This document shows positions 32,668 through 41,103 of a stretch of 43,935 nt of DNA, one piece after another (position 1 is the stretch's first letter; each line of letters begins with the position of its first letter). The translations under genes and the position numbers were made by a program. This DNA is from an uncultured Bacilli bacterium. GTDB lineage: Bacteria; Bacillota_I; Bacilli_A; RF39; UBA660. The stretch is taken from the NCBI GenBank assembly GCA_947632595.1, contig CANRPY010000009.1, positions 1-43,935 on the forward strand, written 5' to 3'. Below the pieces are notes generated by a model. It saw only the letters and a list, made by a program, of their open reading frames with translations. It was not told the origin of the DNA and made no database searches.

Positions 32668-32695
32668 AAGTAGATTTTTAAAATCTACTTTTTTT
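32668..32695 (+). terminator. Terminator of fibre operon 1
   Basis: AAGTAGATTT (32668-32677) with AAATCTACTT (32681-32690), three-base loop, followed by T to 32695. Confidence 0.85.
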
Positions 32696-32697
32696 AT

Positions 32698-32706
32698 GTG
32701 CCAAAT
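32698..32706 (+). promoter_or_regulatory. GTGCCAAAT box upstream of fibre promoter 2
   Basis: The same nonamer and the same 24-base distance to the -35 as at 26876. Here the intervening bases contain CCGT-6-ACGG instead of the second TGGCA half-site seen at promoter 1. Confidence 0.5.
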
Positions 32707-32730
32707 TCCGTCATATAACGGGATTCTTTA

Positions 32731-32759
32731 TTGACTTTTTATCTTGTAATTAGTACAAT
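32731..32759 (+). promoter_or_regulatory. Fibre promoter 2 (TTGACT-17-TACAAT)
   Basis: TTGACT at 32731-32736, 17 bases, TACAAT at 32754-32759, followed by the conserved TTAAATTGTATTGTAGAGAG. The leader is much shorter than at promoter 1 and has a hairpin TATCATA (32779-32785) with TATGATA (32794-32800), GGAGG in its loop. Confidence 0.8.
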
Positions 32760-32828
32760 TAAATTGTATTGTAGAGAGTATCATAGTGGAGGATATGATA
32801 TTAAGGGTTTCGTGAGGAGTTTGATAGT

Positions 32829-33524
32829 GTGAAGGGAAAAATTACGTTAAGTGCAAAAAAATTAAAACGTGAAAAGAAACTTCGTCGTTATTTAGAAATT
32901 GCATTACTCATATTACTAATCCTATTAGTACTTATATACTTTATTATTGGTATTATTTATAATAATGGAAATTTTAGCATAACGCTCGACAAAAATTTAT
33001 ATTATCAGAAAGGACTTATTCTATATGATGACCCAGATTATAAAGTTTATCGATCTGAGTTATATGCTTTAGCGCCTGATACTTTTGACAACATTTCTTA
33101 TAAATGGCTTCCCGATGATCTTGATGAGTCAAAAGGCGGTTCTCATAATGGAGAGAATTATCTTGCCTATACTTTCTTTATAGAAAATCAAGGAAAAGAT
33201 ACTTCCGACTATTGGACAGAAGTTGTTATTGATGACGTTATTAAGAATGTTGATGAAGCTGTTCGTATAAGAGTCTATCGTGATGGTAAAGAGGTAACGT
33301 ATGCTAAAGAGTCTTCCAATGGAGGGGCTGAGCCAAATACTGTTGCCTTTCAGGAAGATGACTTAGTGGTCCGCGAGCATATTAAACATTTTCGACCTGG
33401 TGATATTAGTCGGTATACGATTGTTTTATGGATTGATGGAAGTGATCCAGAGTGTACTGATAATATATTAGGTGGAGAATTTAAAGTGCATATGGATTTT
33501 AAGTCAGAATTTGTAGAAGATTAG
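32829..33524 (+). CDS. Short membrane-anchored TasA-like protein
   Basis: This 231-residue protein begins at GTG with GAGGAG nine bases upstream. A 23-residue basic N-terminus precedes one helix (IALLILLILLVLIYFIIGIIY) with no TYAWF site, so it may stay anchored. The outer part has YLAYTFFIENQGKDTSDYWTEVVID, EAVRIRVYRDGKEVTYAK and ISRYTIVLWIDGSDPEC, matching the C-terminal blocks of the A and B proteins (R-V-Y..., W-I-E-G-Q-D). It is the first gene of the second fibre operon. A role as a membrane base for the fibre is a reasonable inference. Confidence 0.7.
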   Translation: MKGKITLSAKKLKREKKLRRYLEIALLILLILLVLIYFIIGIIYNNGNFSITLDKNLYYQKGLILYDDPDYKVYRSELYALAPDTFDNISYKWLPDDLDESKGGSHNGENYLAYTFFIENQGKDTSDYWTEVVIDDVIKNVDEAVRIRVYRDGKEVTYAKESSNGGAEPNTVAFQEDDLVVREHIKHFRPGDISRYTIVLWIDGSDPECTDNILGGEFKVHMDFKSEFVED

Positions 33525-33537
33525 AAGGAGTAAGAAT

Positions 33538-34776
33538 ATGGCAAAGAAAACAAAAAAAGAAGAAAAGCATGAAAGACGAATCAAAAAGCTTATTATTGGT
33601 TGTGGTCTTTGTGCAATTATTTTAGCAGTTTCTACTTATGCATGGTTCATTGGTATGAAAACTGTTAATGTCTCAAGTTTTGATGTTACAATTGCAGCTG
33701 CTGATAGTTTATCTTTATCTTTAGATGGAAAAACTTTTACAGATACTCTTGATATTAATAAAGAAAACTATTCAACTAGTGCATATGATGCTAACACAAA
33801 CTCTTGGGTTACAAAGGGATTAATTCCAATGTCTACTGTTGGAGTGATTAATTCTACATCTTCTCGTTTAACTTTATTTGAGAAAGGTAGTTTAACGACT
33901 ACACCAGGTGGTTATCGTTTGATGGCTAGTAAGGTTAAAAACGAAGGTGCAAAAGAACAAGATGGATATGTTGCATTCGATTTATTTATTAAGAATTTAT
34001 CTGGAGAAGAGTATTATCAAGAATTAAATGTTCTAAATGAAGAAGCTATTTATTTAACACCAGAATCTGCAGTTACGGTTTCTGCTAGTGGAGACAATGA
34101 AGAAAATTCTGGAATTGAGAACTCTGTTAGAGTTGCTTTTGCACAAATTGGTCGTGTTGTAGCAACAACAGCTGATCCTGCTACTGTTACAGGAATTACT
34201 TGTAGTACTGCTGGTGCTGTTACGGGAATTTGTAGTGATAGACCTGCACAAATTTGGGAACCAAATGATACTGCACACGTTCAAAATGCGATTAACTGGT
34301 ATAGTACTTCTTGCTTAAAGAGAACAGCAAAAGATGTTACTTCTGCAGATTCTTATAGTGGATCTTGTAGTGAAATTACAGAAGGTACTGCTTATCCAAC
34401 TTATGCTGTAAGTGGTGTTGTTGATTATAAAGATAATATCGATGTTTATGATGGAGAAGCTTATAATGGTTATACTGATTCTGTTGCAACTGATGCTGCA
34501 GATGGTAAACTAGTTGCTTATGAAACATTTACAGATACCATGAAAAATAAACAAGGTGTTGAACGTCCTACTTTCATTACTTTAGCACCTAATAGTATTA
34601 CAAAAGTAAGAGTTTATATTTATCTTGAAGGACAAGATATTGATAACTATGATTTTGCTTCTTTAGGTAAGAAGATTAAAGTAGGATTTGGATTTACTAA
34701 GGAAAGATTCTATGGTGAAGATATTAATTATACTGGAGAACCATCATTACCTCCAGAAAATGTTAGAGGATCTTAA
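33538..34776 (+). CDS. TasA-like surface-fibre subunit A2
   Basis: This 412-residue protein is the second copy of the A type. The signal region carries STYAWFIGMKTVNVSSFDV at 32-50, identical in that stretch to A1. It keeps GGYRLMASKVKN, GYVAFDLFIKNLSG, IENSVRVAFAQIGRVVATT, IWEPNDTAHVQNAINWY and the C-terminal block ending in KKIKVGFGFTKERFYGED. The central four Cys are preserved. It differs from A1 mainly in the surface loops around residues 60-85, 180-190 and 240-330, as expected for exposed regions. AGAAGGAG lies seven bases before the ATG. Confidence 0.8.
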   Translation: MAKKTKKEEKHERRIKKLIIGCGLCAIILAVSTYAWFIGMKTVNVSSFDVTIAAADSLSLSLDGKTFTDTLDINKENYSTSAYDANTNSWVTKGLIPMSTVGVINSTSSRLTLFEKGSLTTTPGGYRLMASKVKNEGAKEQDGYVAFDLFIKNLSGEEYYQELNVLNEEAIYLTPESAVTVSASGDNEENSGIENSVRVAFAQIGRVVATTADPATVTGITCSTAGAVTGICSDRPAQIWEPNDTAHVQNAINWYSTSCLKRTAKDVTSADSYSGSCSEITEGTAYPTYAVSGVVDYKDNIDVYDGEAYNGYTDSVATDAADGKLVAYETFTDTMKNKQGVERPTFITLAPNSITKVRVYIYLEGQDIDNYDFASLGKKIKVGFGFTKERFYGEDINYTGEPSLPPENVRGS

Positions 34777-34795
34777 TTAGGGAAGGGAGTTTATT

Positions 34796-36094
34796 ATGGC
34801 AAAGACTGATAGAAAACGTAAAAATAAACGTGTTAAGAAATTAATTGCTATTTGTGTGATTTGTGCTGTTGTATTAATGGTTTCTACCTATGCATGGTTT
34901 ATTGGTATGAAAACGGTTACCGTTAATTCTTTCGATATTGATATTGCTACTACGGAAGGATTATATTTATCCATGGATGGAAATACTTGGACAACAACAC
35001 TTGATGCGAAAGAAGCAGTTGCTTATGCAAAAAACGCAAATGTATGGGCAGATAGTGATGATACTGGTCTTATTCCAATGTCTACAGTAGGAGATATGGA
35101 TAAGACATCTTCTAGACTTAAATTATTTGAAAAAGGTAGTTTAACAACTACAAAAGGTGGTTACCGACTACTTACTTCTCGTGTTGCGAATAACACAAAT
35201 TTAGATCCAGATAAAGGACAATATACTGAGGGAAAAGGTTATGTTGCTTTCGACTTATTTATTAAGAACTTATCTGGAACAGAATATTATGAAGATAATG
35301 AACCTTTAAATGAAGAAGCTATTTACTTAACTTATAATTCTGCTGTTAAAGTTGCTTCTGAAGGTGGAGTTGCTGATTCTGGTATTGAAAACTCTATTCG
35401 AGTTGCTTTTGCACAAATTGGTCGTGTTGTAGCAACTACTGAGACTGCTGATGATATTACTGGTATTACTTGTACAGATGCAGGAGATGGAGAAAGTCAT
35501 GCAAAGGTTACTGGAATTTGTCGTAATGCACAAATTTGGGAACCAAATGATACTGCTCACGTACAAAATGCTTTGAACTGGTTCCAAAAATCTTGTAAAA
35601 CAAGAAAAGCAGAAGGTGCTACTGTAAGTGATCCTGAGTCTTATAATGATGCTGCTTGTGCTACTTTAAGTACTTCTCAAGCATATCCTACTTATGCCAT
35701 TTCTAGAGCATTAGATGTTAGTGATAATGTTGATATTTATGATGGTACTGAGTTTAATACTTATACTGCTAATACAACTGATTATGCAACCTATGCTGCT
35801 GGAGAAAGTGAAAGTAAGACTTATAAATTAGTTAATTTCCCATATTTTACAGATACGATGAAAAATGTTAAGGGAGCAGATAGAAATACTTTTATGACAT
35901 TAGCTCCTAATAGTATTACAAAAGTTAGAGTTTATATCTATATTGAAGGACAAGATATTGATAATTATGACTTTGCTCAATTAGGTAAAAAAGTATCTAT
36001 TAACTTTGGATTTACTAAGGAAAGATATACAGAAGAAGATTATGAAGAATATGATGGACCTACAACTGGAACAGATGCAGAACACACTTCATAA
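34796..36094 (+). CDS. TasA-like surface-fibre subunit B2
   Basis: This 432-residue protein is the second copy of the B type: VSTYAWFIGMKTV at 29-41, FDIDIATTEGLYLSMDG, LFEKGSLTTTKGGYRLLTSRV, YVAFDLFIKNLSGTEYY, IENSIRVAFAQIGRVVATTE, ICRNAQIWEPNDTAHVQNA and the shared C-terminal block (APNSITKVRVYIYIEG, DNYDFAQLGKK). It has the four central Cys. Relative to B1 the variable loop after the fourth Cys and the YAAGESES insert differ. AGGGAG precedes the ATG. A C(UUCG)G-capped terminator ends the operon. Confidence 0.8.
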   Translation: MAKTDRKRKNKRVKKLIAICVICAVVLMVSTYAWFIGMKTVTVNSFDIDIATTEGLYLSMDGNTWTTTLDAKEAVAYAKNANVWADSDDTGLIPMSTVGDMDKTSSRLKLFEKGSLTTTKGGYRLLTSRVANNTNLDPDKGQYTEGKGYVAFDLFIKNLSGTEYYEDNEPLNEEAIYLTYNSAVKVASEGGVADSGIENSIRVAFAQIGRVVATTETADDITGITCTDAGDGESHAKVTGICRNAQIWEPNDTAHVQNALNWFQKSCKTRKAEGATVSDPESYNDAACATLSTSQAYPTYAISRALDVSDNVDIYDGTEFNTYTANTTDYATYAAGESESKTYKLVNFPYFTDTMKNVKGADRNTFMTLAPNSITKVRVYIYIEGQDIDNYDFAQLGKKVSINFGFTKERYTEEDYEEYDGPTTGTDAEHTS

Positions 36095-36099
36095 AATGG

Positions 36100-36124
36100 A
36101 AAAAAGACTTCGGTCTTTTTTTTT
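36100..36124 (+). terminator. Terminator of fibre operon 2 with UUCG loop
   Basis: AAAAAAGAC (36100-36108), loop TTCG, GTCTTTTTT (36113-36121), more T after. The C(UUCG)G cap makes this hairpin very stable. Confidence 0.9.
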
Positions 36125-36152
36125 GTTTGGAGTAGTAAATTCCTATCTTTTA

Positions 36153-36161
36153 TGTTATACT
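36153..36161 (+). promoter_or_regulatory. Extended -10 promoter (TGTTATACT)
   Basis: TATACT at 36156-36161 preceded by TGT, ahead of the large surface-protein gene. Confidence 0.55.
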
Positions 36162-36196
36162 TATAGTGTAATAATAGGATGTATCGAGGGTTGCCT

Positions 36197-39100
36197 ATGA
36201 AAGTATTTGAAAAGTTTCCTTTTAAAAATTCAAAAAGAGCTAAGATTCTTTCTATTGTTCTTATTCTCTTTGTTATTTTAGGGATAGCAATCTCTGTTCC
36301 TTCTCTTGCCAGATTCATGAATCGATCTTCTTTGGTCGATACTGTTGTGTGGGATGGAAGTGTTGCTTCTTCTTATCGTAAGGGTAGTGGTAGTAAGGAA
36401 GATCCTTATCTTATTGCGAATGGGTCTGAGCTTGCTTATTTTGCTCAAAATTTAGAGAATACGGATTATCAAGGAGTTTATTTTAAACTTGCGAATGATA
36501 TTGTTTTAAATGATGGCGTTTTTTCTTATCAGAAGGAGTCTGGTCTTTCTTTATTAAAAGATTCTGAAGTTAAAAGTGTTGATCTTAGTACGGGTAGTGG
36601 ACTTCATTTATTTCCTGAGATGAAGAATTTTAAAGGATATTTTGATGGAGATTCTTATCGCATTTATGGTTTACTTATTTTAAATTCTGCATCTGAAGAG
36701 GTTGGTCTTTTTCATAATTTAGAAGGTACCATTGAGAATTTATATGTAGAGAATGCTTTTGTTTATGGTGGACATACTACGGCTTTACTTGCGGTTCATG
36801 CGAAGAATGCTGTTGTACGAAATACGATGATTCAAGGAAGTGTTGTTGGACTGGATGGAGTAGAAACTGTTACAAAAGATATTTCTACTCATGATGTTGT
36901 TATTTCACAAAAAGAAGAGGAAGAAGATTATGAAGTTTTGCTTCCTAGCCTTTCTTTTGTTCCTTCTAAGATTACTCTTAGTGGATCTGTTCAAATAGAT
37001 GGAGAAGGTAGTGCTTCTATTTTAGGACAAGAAGTTACGGATTCTTTCCAAGTAGAAGTGGATCCTTCCTTAGAAAAGATTTTTCTTCATACTATTGGTT
37101 CTTCTGATACCAAGTTTCAGTTTACGAATCTTTCTTTCCATGTAGAGGGAGAAGTAGGAGACGCTGCTGGTCTTGTTTATGATGCCTCTTCTCTTACGAT
37201 AGAGAACGTTGTTGTGAAGGGAGATATTACTTCCACTTCTTCTGCCGCTGGGTTTGTTCATTCTCTTTTGGGAGATAGTACTCTTGAAAATTCTTATAAT
37301 ACTGCAAGTATTCATAGTGAATCTGCAACTGGACTTATCCATCAAGTTTATGGTCAGACAAATTTATCTATTTCTATGAGTTATAATCGTGGAGTGTTGG
37401 ATAGTACAAAGCAATATGGTTTTCTTGGGAATGTTTCTCTTACAGATGGAGAAGTCAAAATTCAAAATAGTTTTAATACAACGGATAACTATTTCCTTGG
37501 TTCTGTACAAGGTGTTGTTTCTTTGGAAAACGTCTTTACTTCTTCTTTGGGAGTTTTAGAGGGAGAAATACAAGGGGAAGTTTCTATTGTACCTAATGTA
37601 TTAGAAGAAGTTCCTAATCATATTTCTTATCCATTATATGTGGATTCTAGTGATTATTCGAAAGATCATACTCATGCGTGGGTTATGAGTGATGGATATC
37701 CTATTTTATATTTAGATGATTCTACTTCTTCTATTGCGACTATTAATGTTGGGAATAACTATTCTTGGAATAATGTAGGTTACAAATTAAATCCTATTAA
37801 ATTTTCTTCTGCTTTTGCTTTTCAAATTGAAGAAGCCGATCACTTAAATCCTATTAAAGAACAATATTATTATCTTAGTCATTCTAGAGATGCTCTTACA
37901 CAAGAAGAGATTACTTCTATTCAAGATTGGGTTCCTTATACGGATATTGTGGAAATTGATCAAGAAGGAATTTATGTTATTTATGTAAAAGTCGTTGATT
38001 ATTATGAACAAGTGTCTTATTTAAATACTGATTTGATTATCTTAGATATGAGTGGCTCTGATATTACCATATCTTATCAAGATCATACTTGGAATGCGTT
38101 ATCTTTAGATGTTCATTCTCTATATGCAAGTGAAGATATTCAAGTAACGATTGATGCTTATGATGATTTATCTGGTGTTGATACCATAGAATATTATTTA
38201 TCTAGTGAAGTTCTTACAAAGGATGATTTGGATCAGTTAGATGAGAAAGAATGGATTCCTTATCAAGATCCGATAGTGATTTCGGAAGAAGAAAAAATTG
38301 TTTATGTTAAAGTTAAAGATAATTGTCGATATGTTACTTATGCGAATACAGATTTTCTATCTGTAAATGGATACCGAATGACTCGTATTCAAGCAGGAGA
38401 TCAAGTGGGAGAAGATTCGATTTCTGTTACGGATCATTCTACCGTTGAAGTTCGTTATCAATTTAAAGGTAAACTTACTTCTGAGAAAGCTTATACTCAT
38501 GTTTTCCGAACAAGTGAGTCTTTCCCTGTTGGAACGATTCTTACTTTGATTGATCAACAAAATCATAAAGTTTATCAAAGAACGATAGAAGAGGAACTTA
38601 CAGAAATTCCATTTACTTCTTTCCATGAGATTGGAAAGGTATCTAAAAATGATTATTGGGTAGAAGAAGATGGGGTTATTCAAGAAGAAGATTATACGTT
38701 ATTGCTTGATTTTCAAGGTGTAGAAGAAGAACTTTCTCAGGTTAGAATTACTCTTGAACTTTCTTTAGAGGATGAAATTTTATTAACGACTCTTCCTAAT
38801 ACGTATAAGAGTTTTACGGTTTATCCGGATATGGATTCTTCTGTTTCTCTTCAAAGTGATTATACTTCTACCCTTACTTATAATGTCGATCAAGTCTATT
38901 CGATTCCATTTTCTCTTAAACTTTTGACAAAGAGTGTTGCTGGAATTCCTGTTTACGATACGAATTTTGCTGGTAGGATGTTAGGGGTTGCGATTCGACT
39001 TGTAGATTCTAAAGGGCAACCGGTTTCTTCAAAAAATCTTAAAAATCTTGTTTTCCAAATCGATGGGAAGAAGTATTCTCCAGGAAATGATGGCGTTGTT

Positions 39101-39679
39101 CGCTGCAATCTAGAAAATGGATTACAAGATAGTTTGAAAACCCTTACGATAGAGACTTATCAAGATCACTCTTATCTAGAAAGTGGAACTTATCAATTAC
39201 AAATAGGTGGGTATGCTGCTTTTGGTGGTATGTATGATCAAAATATTTCATATGATCTTTCTATTCCTGTTTTGGTATCTAACAAGAAGAGTGAATATCC
39301 TAACTTTGCTGTTTCTCTTTCTAATGATATGAGAATCTTAGAACAAGGAGAAGTCGTTACGATTCCAATTTCTGTTCTTATGAATACTACTTTGCAAAAA
39401 CCAAGTGTTAAAGTTGCTTTGTATCAAAAAGTACATCCTAGTGCTTATCAAAGAGAATATGAGCTTATCGATTTACAGGATAGTCTTGTTGGATACTTAA
39501 ATCGTTATCAAGATTCTATTTATGATAGTGGTGTTACTTTGAACCGTAGTGGACAACAAACGTTCTCGATTAATCTTGATACTTCTAAATTAAAGAAAAA
39601 TGCTTATCAATTTGCTTTTATGCTTTATGATGGAGATACGAAAGTTGCTGTTATTCATAAAGATATTCTTATTCGATAG
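36197..39679 (+). CDS. Large surface protein with GLUG-like and Ig-like repeats
   Basis: This protein is 1160 residues from the ATG at 36197 (GAGGG six bases upstream; an ATG at 36179 lacks a site). An N-terminal signal or anchor helix (about 14-32) ends in SLARFMNRSS, a possible SipW-type site. GSGSKEDPYLIANGSELAYFA and FKGYFDGDSYRIYGLLILNSASEEVGLF...GTIENLYVENA are typical of GLUG-type beta-helix adhesins; that region extends to about 430. Two Ig-like repeats follow at about 553-617 and 664-722, each with YYLS...LT...W.PY.D.I.I...YVKV.D......Y.NTD. The C-terminal 400 residues are beta-rich. No LPXTG or C-terminal membrane helix is seen. An adhesive or tip role in the fibre is inferred. Confidence 0.75.
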   Translation: MKVFEKFPFKNSKRAKILSIVLILFVILGIAISVPSLARFMNRSSLVDTVVWDGSVASSYRKGSGSKEDPYLIANGSELAYFAQNLENTDYQGVYFKLANDIVLNDGVFSYQKESGLSLLKDSEVKSVDLSTGSGLHLFPEMKNFKGYFDGDSYRIYGLLILNSASEEVGLFHNLEGTIENLYVENAFVYGGHTTALLAVHAKNAVVRNTMIQGSVVGLDGVETVTKDISTHDVVISQKEEEEDYEVLLPSLSFVPSKITLSGSVQIDGEGSASILGQEVTDSFQVEVDPSLEKIFLHTIGSSDTKFQFTNLSFHVEGEVGDAAGLVYDASSLTIENVVVKGDITSTSSAAGFVHSLLGDSTLENSYNTASIHSESATGLIHQVYGQTNLSISMSYNRGVLDSTKQYGFLGNVSLTDGEVKIQNSFNTTDNYFLGSVQGVVSLENVFTSSLGVLEGEIQGEVSIVPNVLEEVPNHISYPLYVDSSDYSKDHTHAWVMSDGYPILYLDDSTSSIATINVGNNYSWNNVGYKLNPIKFSSAFAFQIEEADHLNPIKEQYYYLSHSRDALTQEEITSIQDWVPYTDIVEIDQEGIYVIYVKVVDYYEQVSYLNTDLIILDMSGSDITISYQDHTWNALSLDVHSLYASEDIQVTIDAYDDLSGVDTIEYYLSSEVLTKDDLDQLDEKEWIPYQDPIVISEEEKIVYVKVKDNCRYVTYANTDFLSVNGYRMTRIQAGDQVGEDSISVTDHSTVEVRYQFKGKLTSEKAYTHVFRTSESFPVGTILTLIDQQNHKVYQRTIEEELTEIPFTSFHEIGKVSKNDYWVEEDGVIQEEDYTLLLDFQGVEEELSQVRITLELSLEDEILLTTLPNTYKSFTVYPDMDSSVSLQSDYTSTLTYNVDQVYSIPFSLKLLTKSVAGIPVYDTNFAGRMLGVAIRLVDSKGQPVSSKNLKNLVFQIDGKKYSPGNDGVVRCNLENGLQDSLKTLTIETYQDHSYLESGTYQLQIGGYAAFGGMYDQNISYDLSIPVLVSNKKSEYPNFAVSLSNDMRILEQGEVVTIPISVLMNTTLQKPSVKVALYQKVHPSAYQREYELIDLQDSLVGYLNRYQDSIYDSGVTLNRSGQQTFSINLDTSKLKKNAYQFAFMLYDGDTKVAVIHKDILIR

Positions 39680-39691
39680 GGGGTGAGTCAT

Positions 39692-40237
39692 TTGAAAAAA
39701 AAGAAAATTTTATTGATACTACTTGGACTGATTGTTCTTGTTTGTGGTTCTTTCGCTACGTATTCTCTTTTTACCTCAAATGCCTCTTCCCAGATAGAGG
39801 ATCAGAAAATTGCTCAGTTTGTTTTTGATACAAAAAAGACAAATTCTATTGATTTAGCAATCTCTGATTTGGTACCAGGAGATCAACAAGAATATACTTT
39901 TTCTGTTAGTAATCAAGATGCTCAATTTATTAGTCATGTTACTTTAAATTATCAAATTATTTTTGAAACTTTTCATTTAATGCCTCTTGATATTGTTCTT
40001 CTTAAACAAGAGGGAGAAGATTGGAAGGAAGTCTTTACTTGTAATGAGAGTTTTTCTAGAAATGAAGAAAATACTTTGGTTTGTACTTCTCCTATTCAAG
40101 AGATGGAGTATAGTAAGGCAACTTTAGAACAATATAAGATTCGTGTTCTTTTCCCTAAAGAATATAATGGAGTAGAATATTCTGATTTAGTCGATTATCT
40201 TACTGTTCATATTAAGAGTTGGCAAAAGATGAGTTAG
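39692..40237 (+). CDS. Camelysin/TasA-like exported subunit
   Basis: Reading starts at TTG 39692, with GGGGGTGA five bases upstream; a GTG at 39683 in the same frame lies within that site and is less likely. The product has about 181 residues. A basic KKKK start and helix (LLILLGLIVLVCGS) lead to FATYSLFTSNASSQIEDQKIA, the camelysin/TasA arrangement of a T-Y-x-x-F site followed by the mature start. IDLAISDLVPGDQQEYTFSVSN is the typical P-G-D turn of the family. Two Cys (FTCNES, LVCTSP) could form a disulfide. It is 12 bases after the large surface-protein gene. Confidence 0.78.
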   Translation: MKKKKILLILLGLIVLVCGSFATYSLFTSNASSQIEDQKIAQFVFDTKKTNSIDLAISDLVPGDQQEYTFSVSNQDAQFISHVTLNYQIIFETFHLMPLDIVLLKQEGEDWKEVFTCNESFSRNEENTLVCTSPIQEMEYSKATLEQYKIRVLFPKEYNGVEYSDLVDYLTVHIKSWQKMS

Positions 40238-40247
40238 GGGTGTTGGT

Positions 40248-41054
40248 ATGAAAAAAAATACAAAATATTTATGGATAGGTTTCGCTTTATTCCTAGTTGT
40301 CTTTTTGGTTACTTATGGTTCTACTTTTGCAAAATATACAACAGATTCTGTTTGGAATTATTATTTAAAAAGTAAAGGTTTTTACTTTGATAGTCCTCTT
40401 CTAGATGGAAATTCTTATCAAGATCAAAATTGGGATGGAGGAAGTACTTATTTTCAACTTCATAATTACTTAAATGATTCTTTGATTACAGATTATGATA
40501 TTTCTTATGAAGTACATTGTAAGGTTTTAGGAGATGCTAGTGAGATTAGTAAATGTATGATTGCTGGAGAAGATAAGGATGTTTATCAAGGTGTTTTAAG
40601 TGGAGGCGTTGGAAAACAGATTAGTGATTTATACTTTGATGTAGTTCCAACGGGTAGTGAAGAACTTACGGGTGTTAGTGTAGAAATTGAAGTTCAATCT
40701 ACTTCTCCTTATCATAAAACCTTAAAAAATACTTTTGTTCTCAATAAAGGTGAACAAGAGTTAGGTGCTTTGAATCTTGCGTATGAAGAAAAAGATGCTT
40801 ATTCGTATCTTACGGTTACCAATTCTTATTTAGAAGATAAGTGTGTGAAGTTAAGTTTTCCTGCGGAAGATTTGAGAATCGATACCGAAGATAAGCGAAT
40901 CCTTCATCAAGAAGCAAATGAAGAGGGATATGTGCAAGCTGTTACTTTTCAAGTATCTAAAAAAGATAGTGTACGTTTCCGGTTTTATCCAACGAATGGG
41001 AATGTTCATTTAACAAAAAATGCATTTACGATTCAAGAGTCAAAAGAGTGTTAA
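40248..41054 (+). CDS. Exported TasA-like protein with TFAKY site
   Basis: This 268-residue protein has a signal helix (YLWIGFALFLVVFLVTYGS) ending in STFAKYTTDSVWNYYLKSKGFYFDSPLL, the common opening of SipW-type surface proteins in gut Firmicutes. The body is beta-rich: YFQLHNYLNDSLITDYDISYEV, a Cys pair in CKVLGDASEISKC, VSVEIEVQSTSPYHKTLKNTFVL, and further Cys late in the chain. AGGGGTG lies just upstream of the ATG. It is in one operon with the large surface protein and the short camelysin-like subunit. Confidence 0.72.
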   Translation: MKKNTKYLWIGFALFLVVFLVTYGSTFAKYTTDSVWNYYLKSKGFYFDSPLLDGNSYQDQNWDGGSTYFQLHNYLNDSLITDYDISYEVHCKVLGDASEISKCMIAGEDKDVYQGVLSGGVGKQISDLYFDVVPTGSEELTGVSVEIEVQSTSPYHKTLKNTFVLNKGEQELGALNLAYEEKDAYSYLTVTNSYLEDKCVKLSFPAEDLRIDTEDKRILHQEANEEGYVQAVTFQVSKKDSVRFRFYPTNGNVHLTKNAFTIQESKEC

Positions 41055-41103
41055 GTTATTGAGAAAATATGAGGAGTATGTTATTATATAATTGGAGGGC
41101 AGT

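Larger units (their letters stand above)
33538..36094 (+). repeat. Tandem gene-pair copy 2 (A2-B2)
   Basis: Direct repeat partner of 27117-29683. Similarity covers whole genes, so unequal crossing-over between the copies could remove or amplify the genes between them. Confidence 0.85.
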
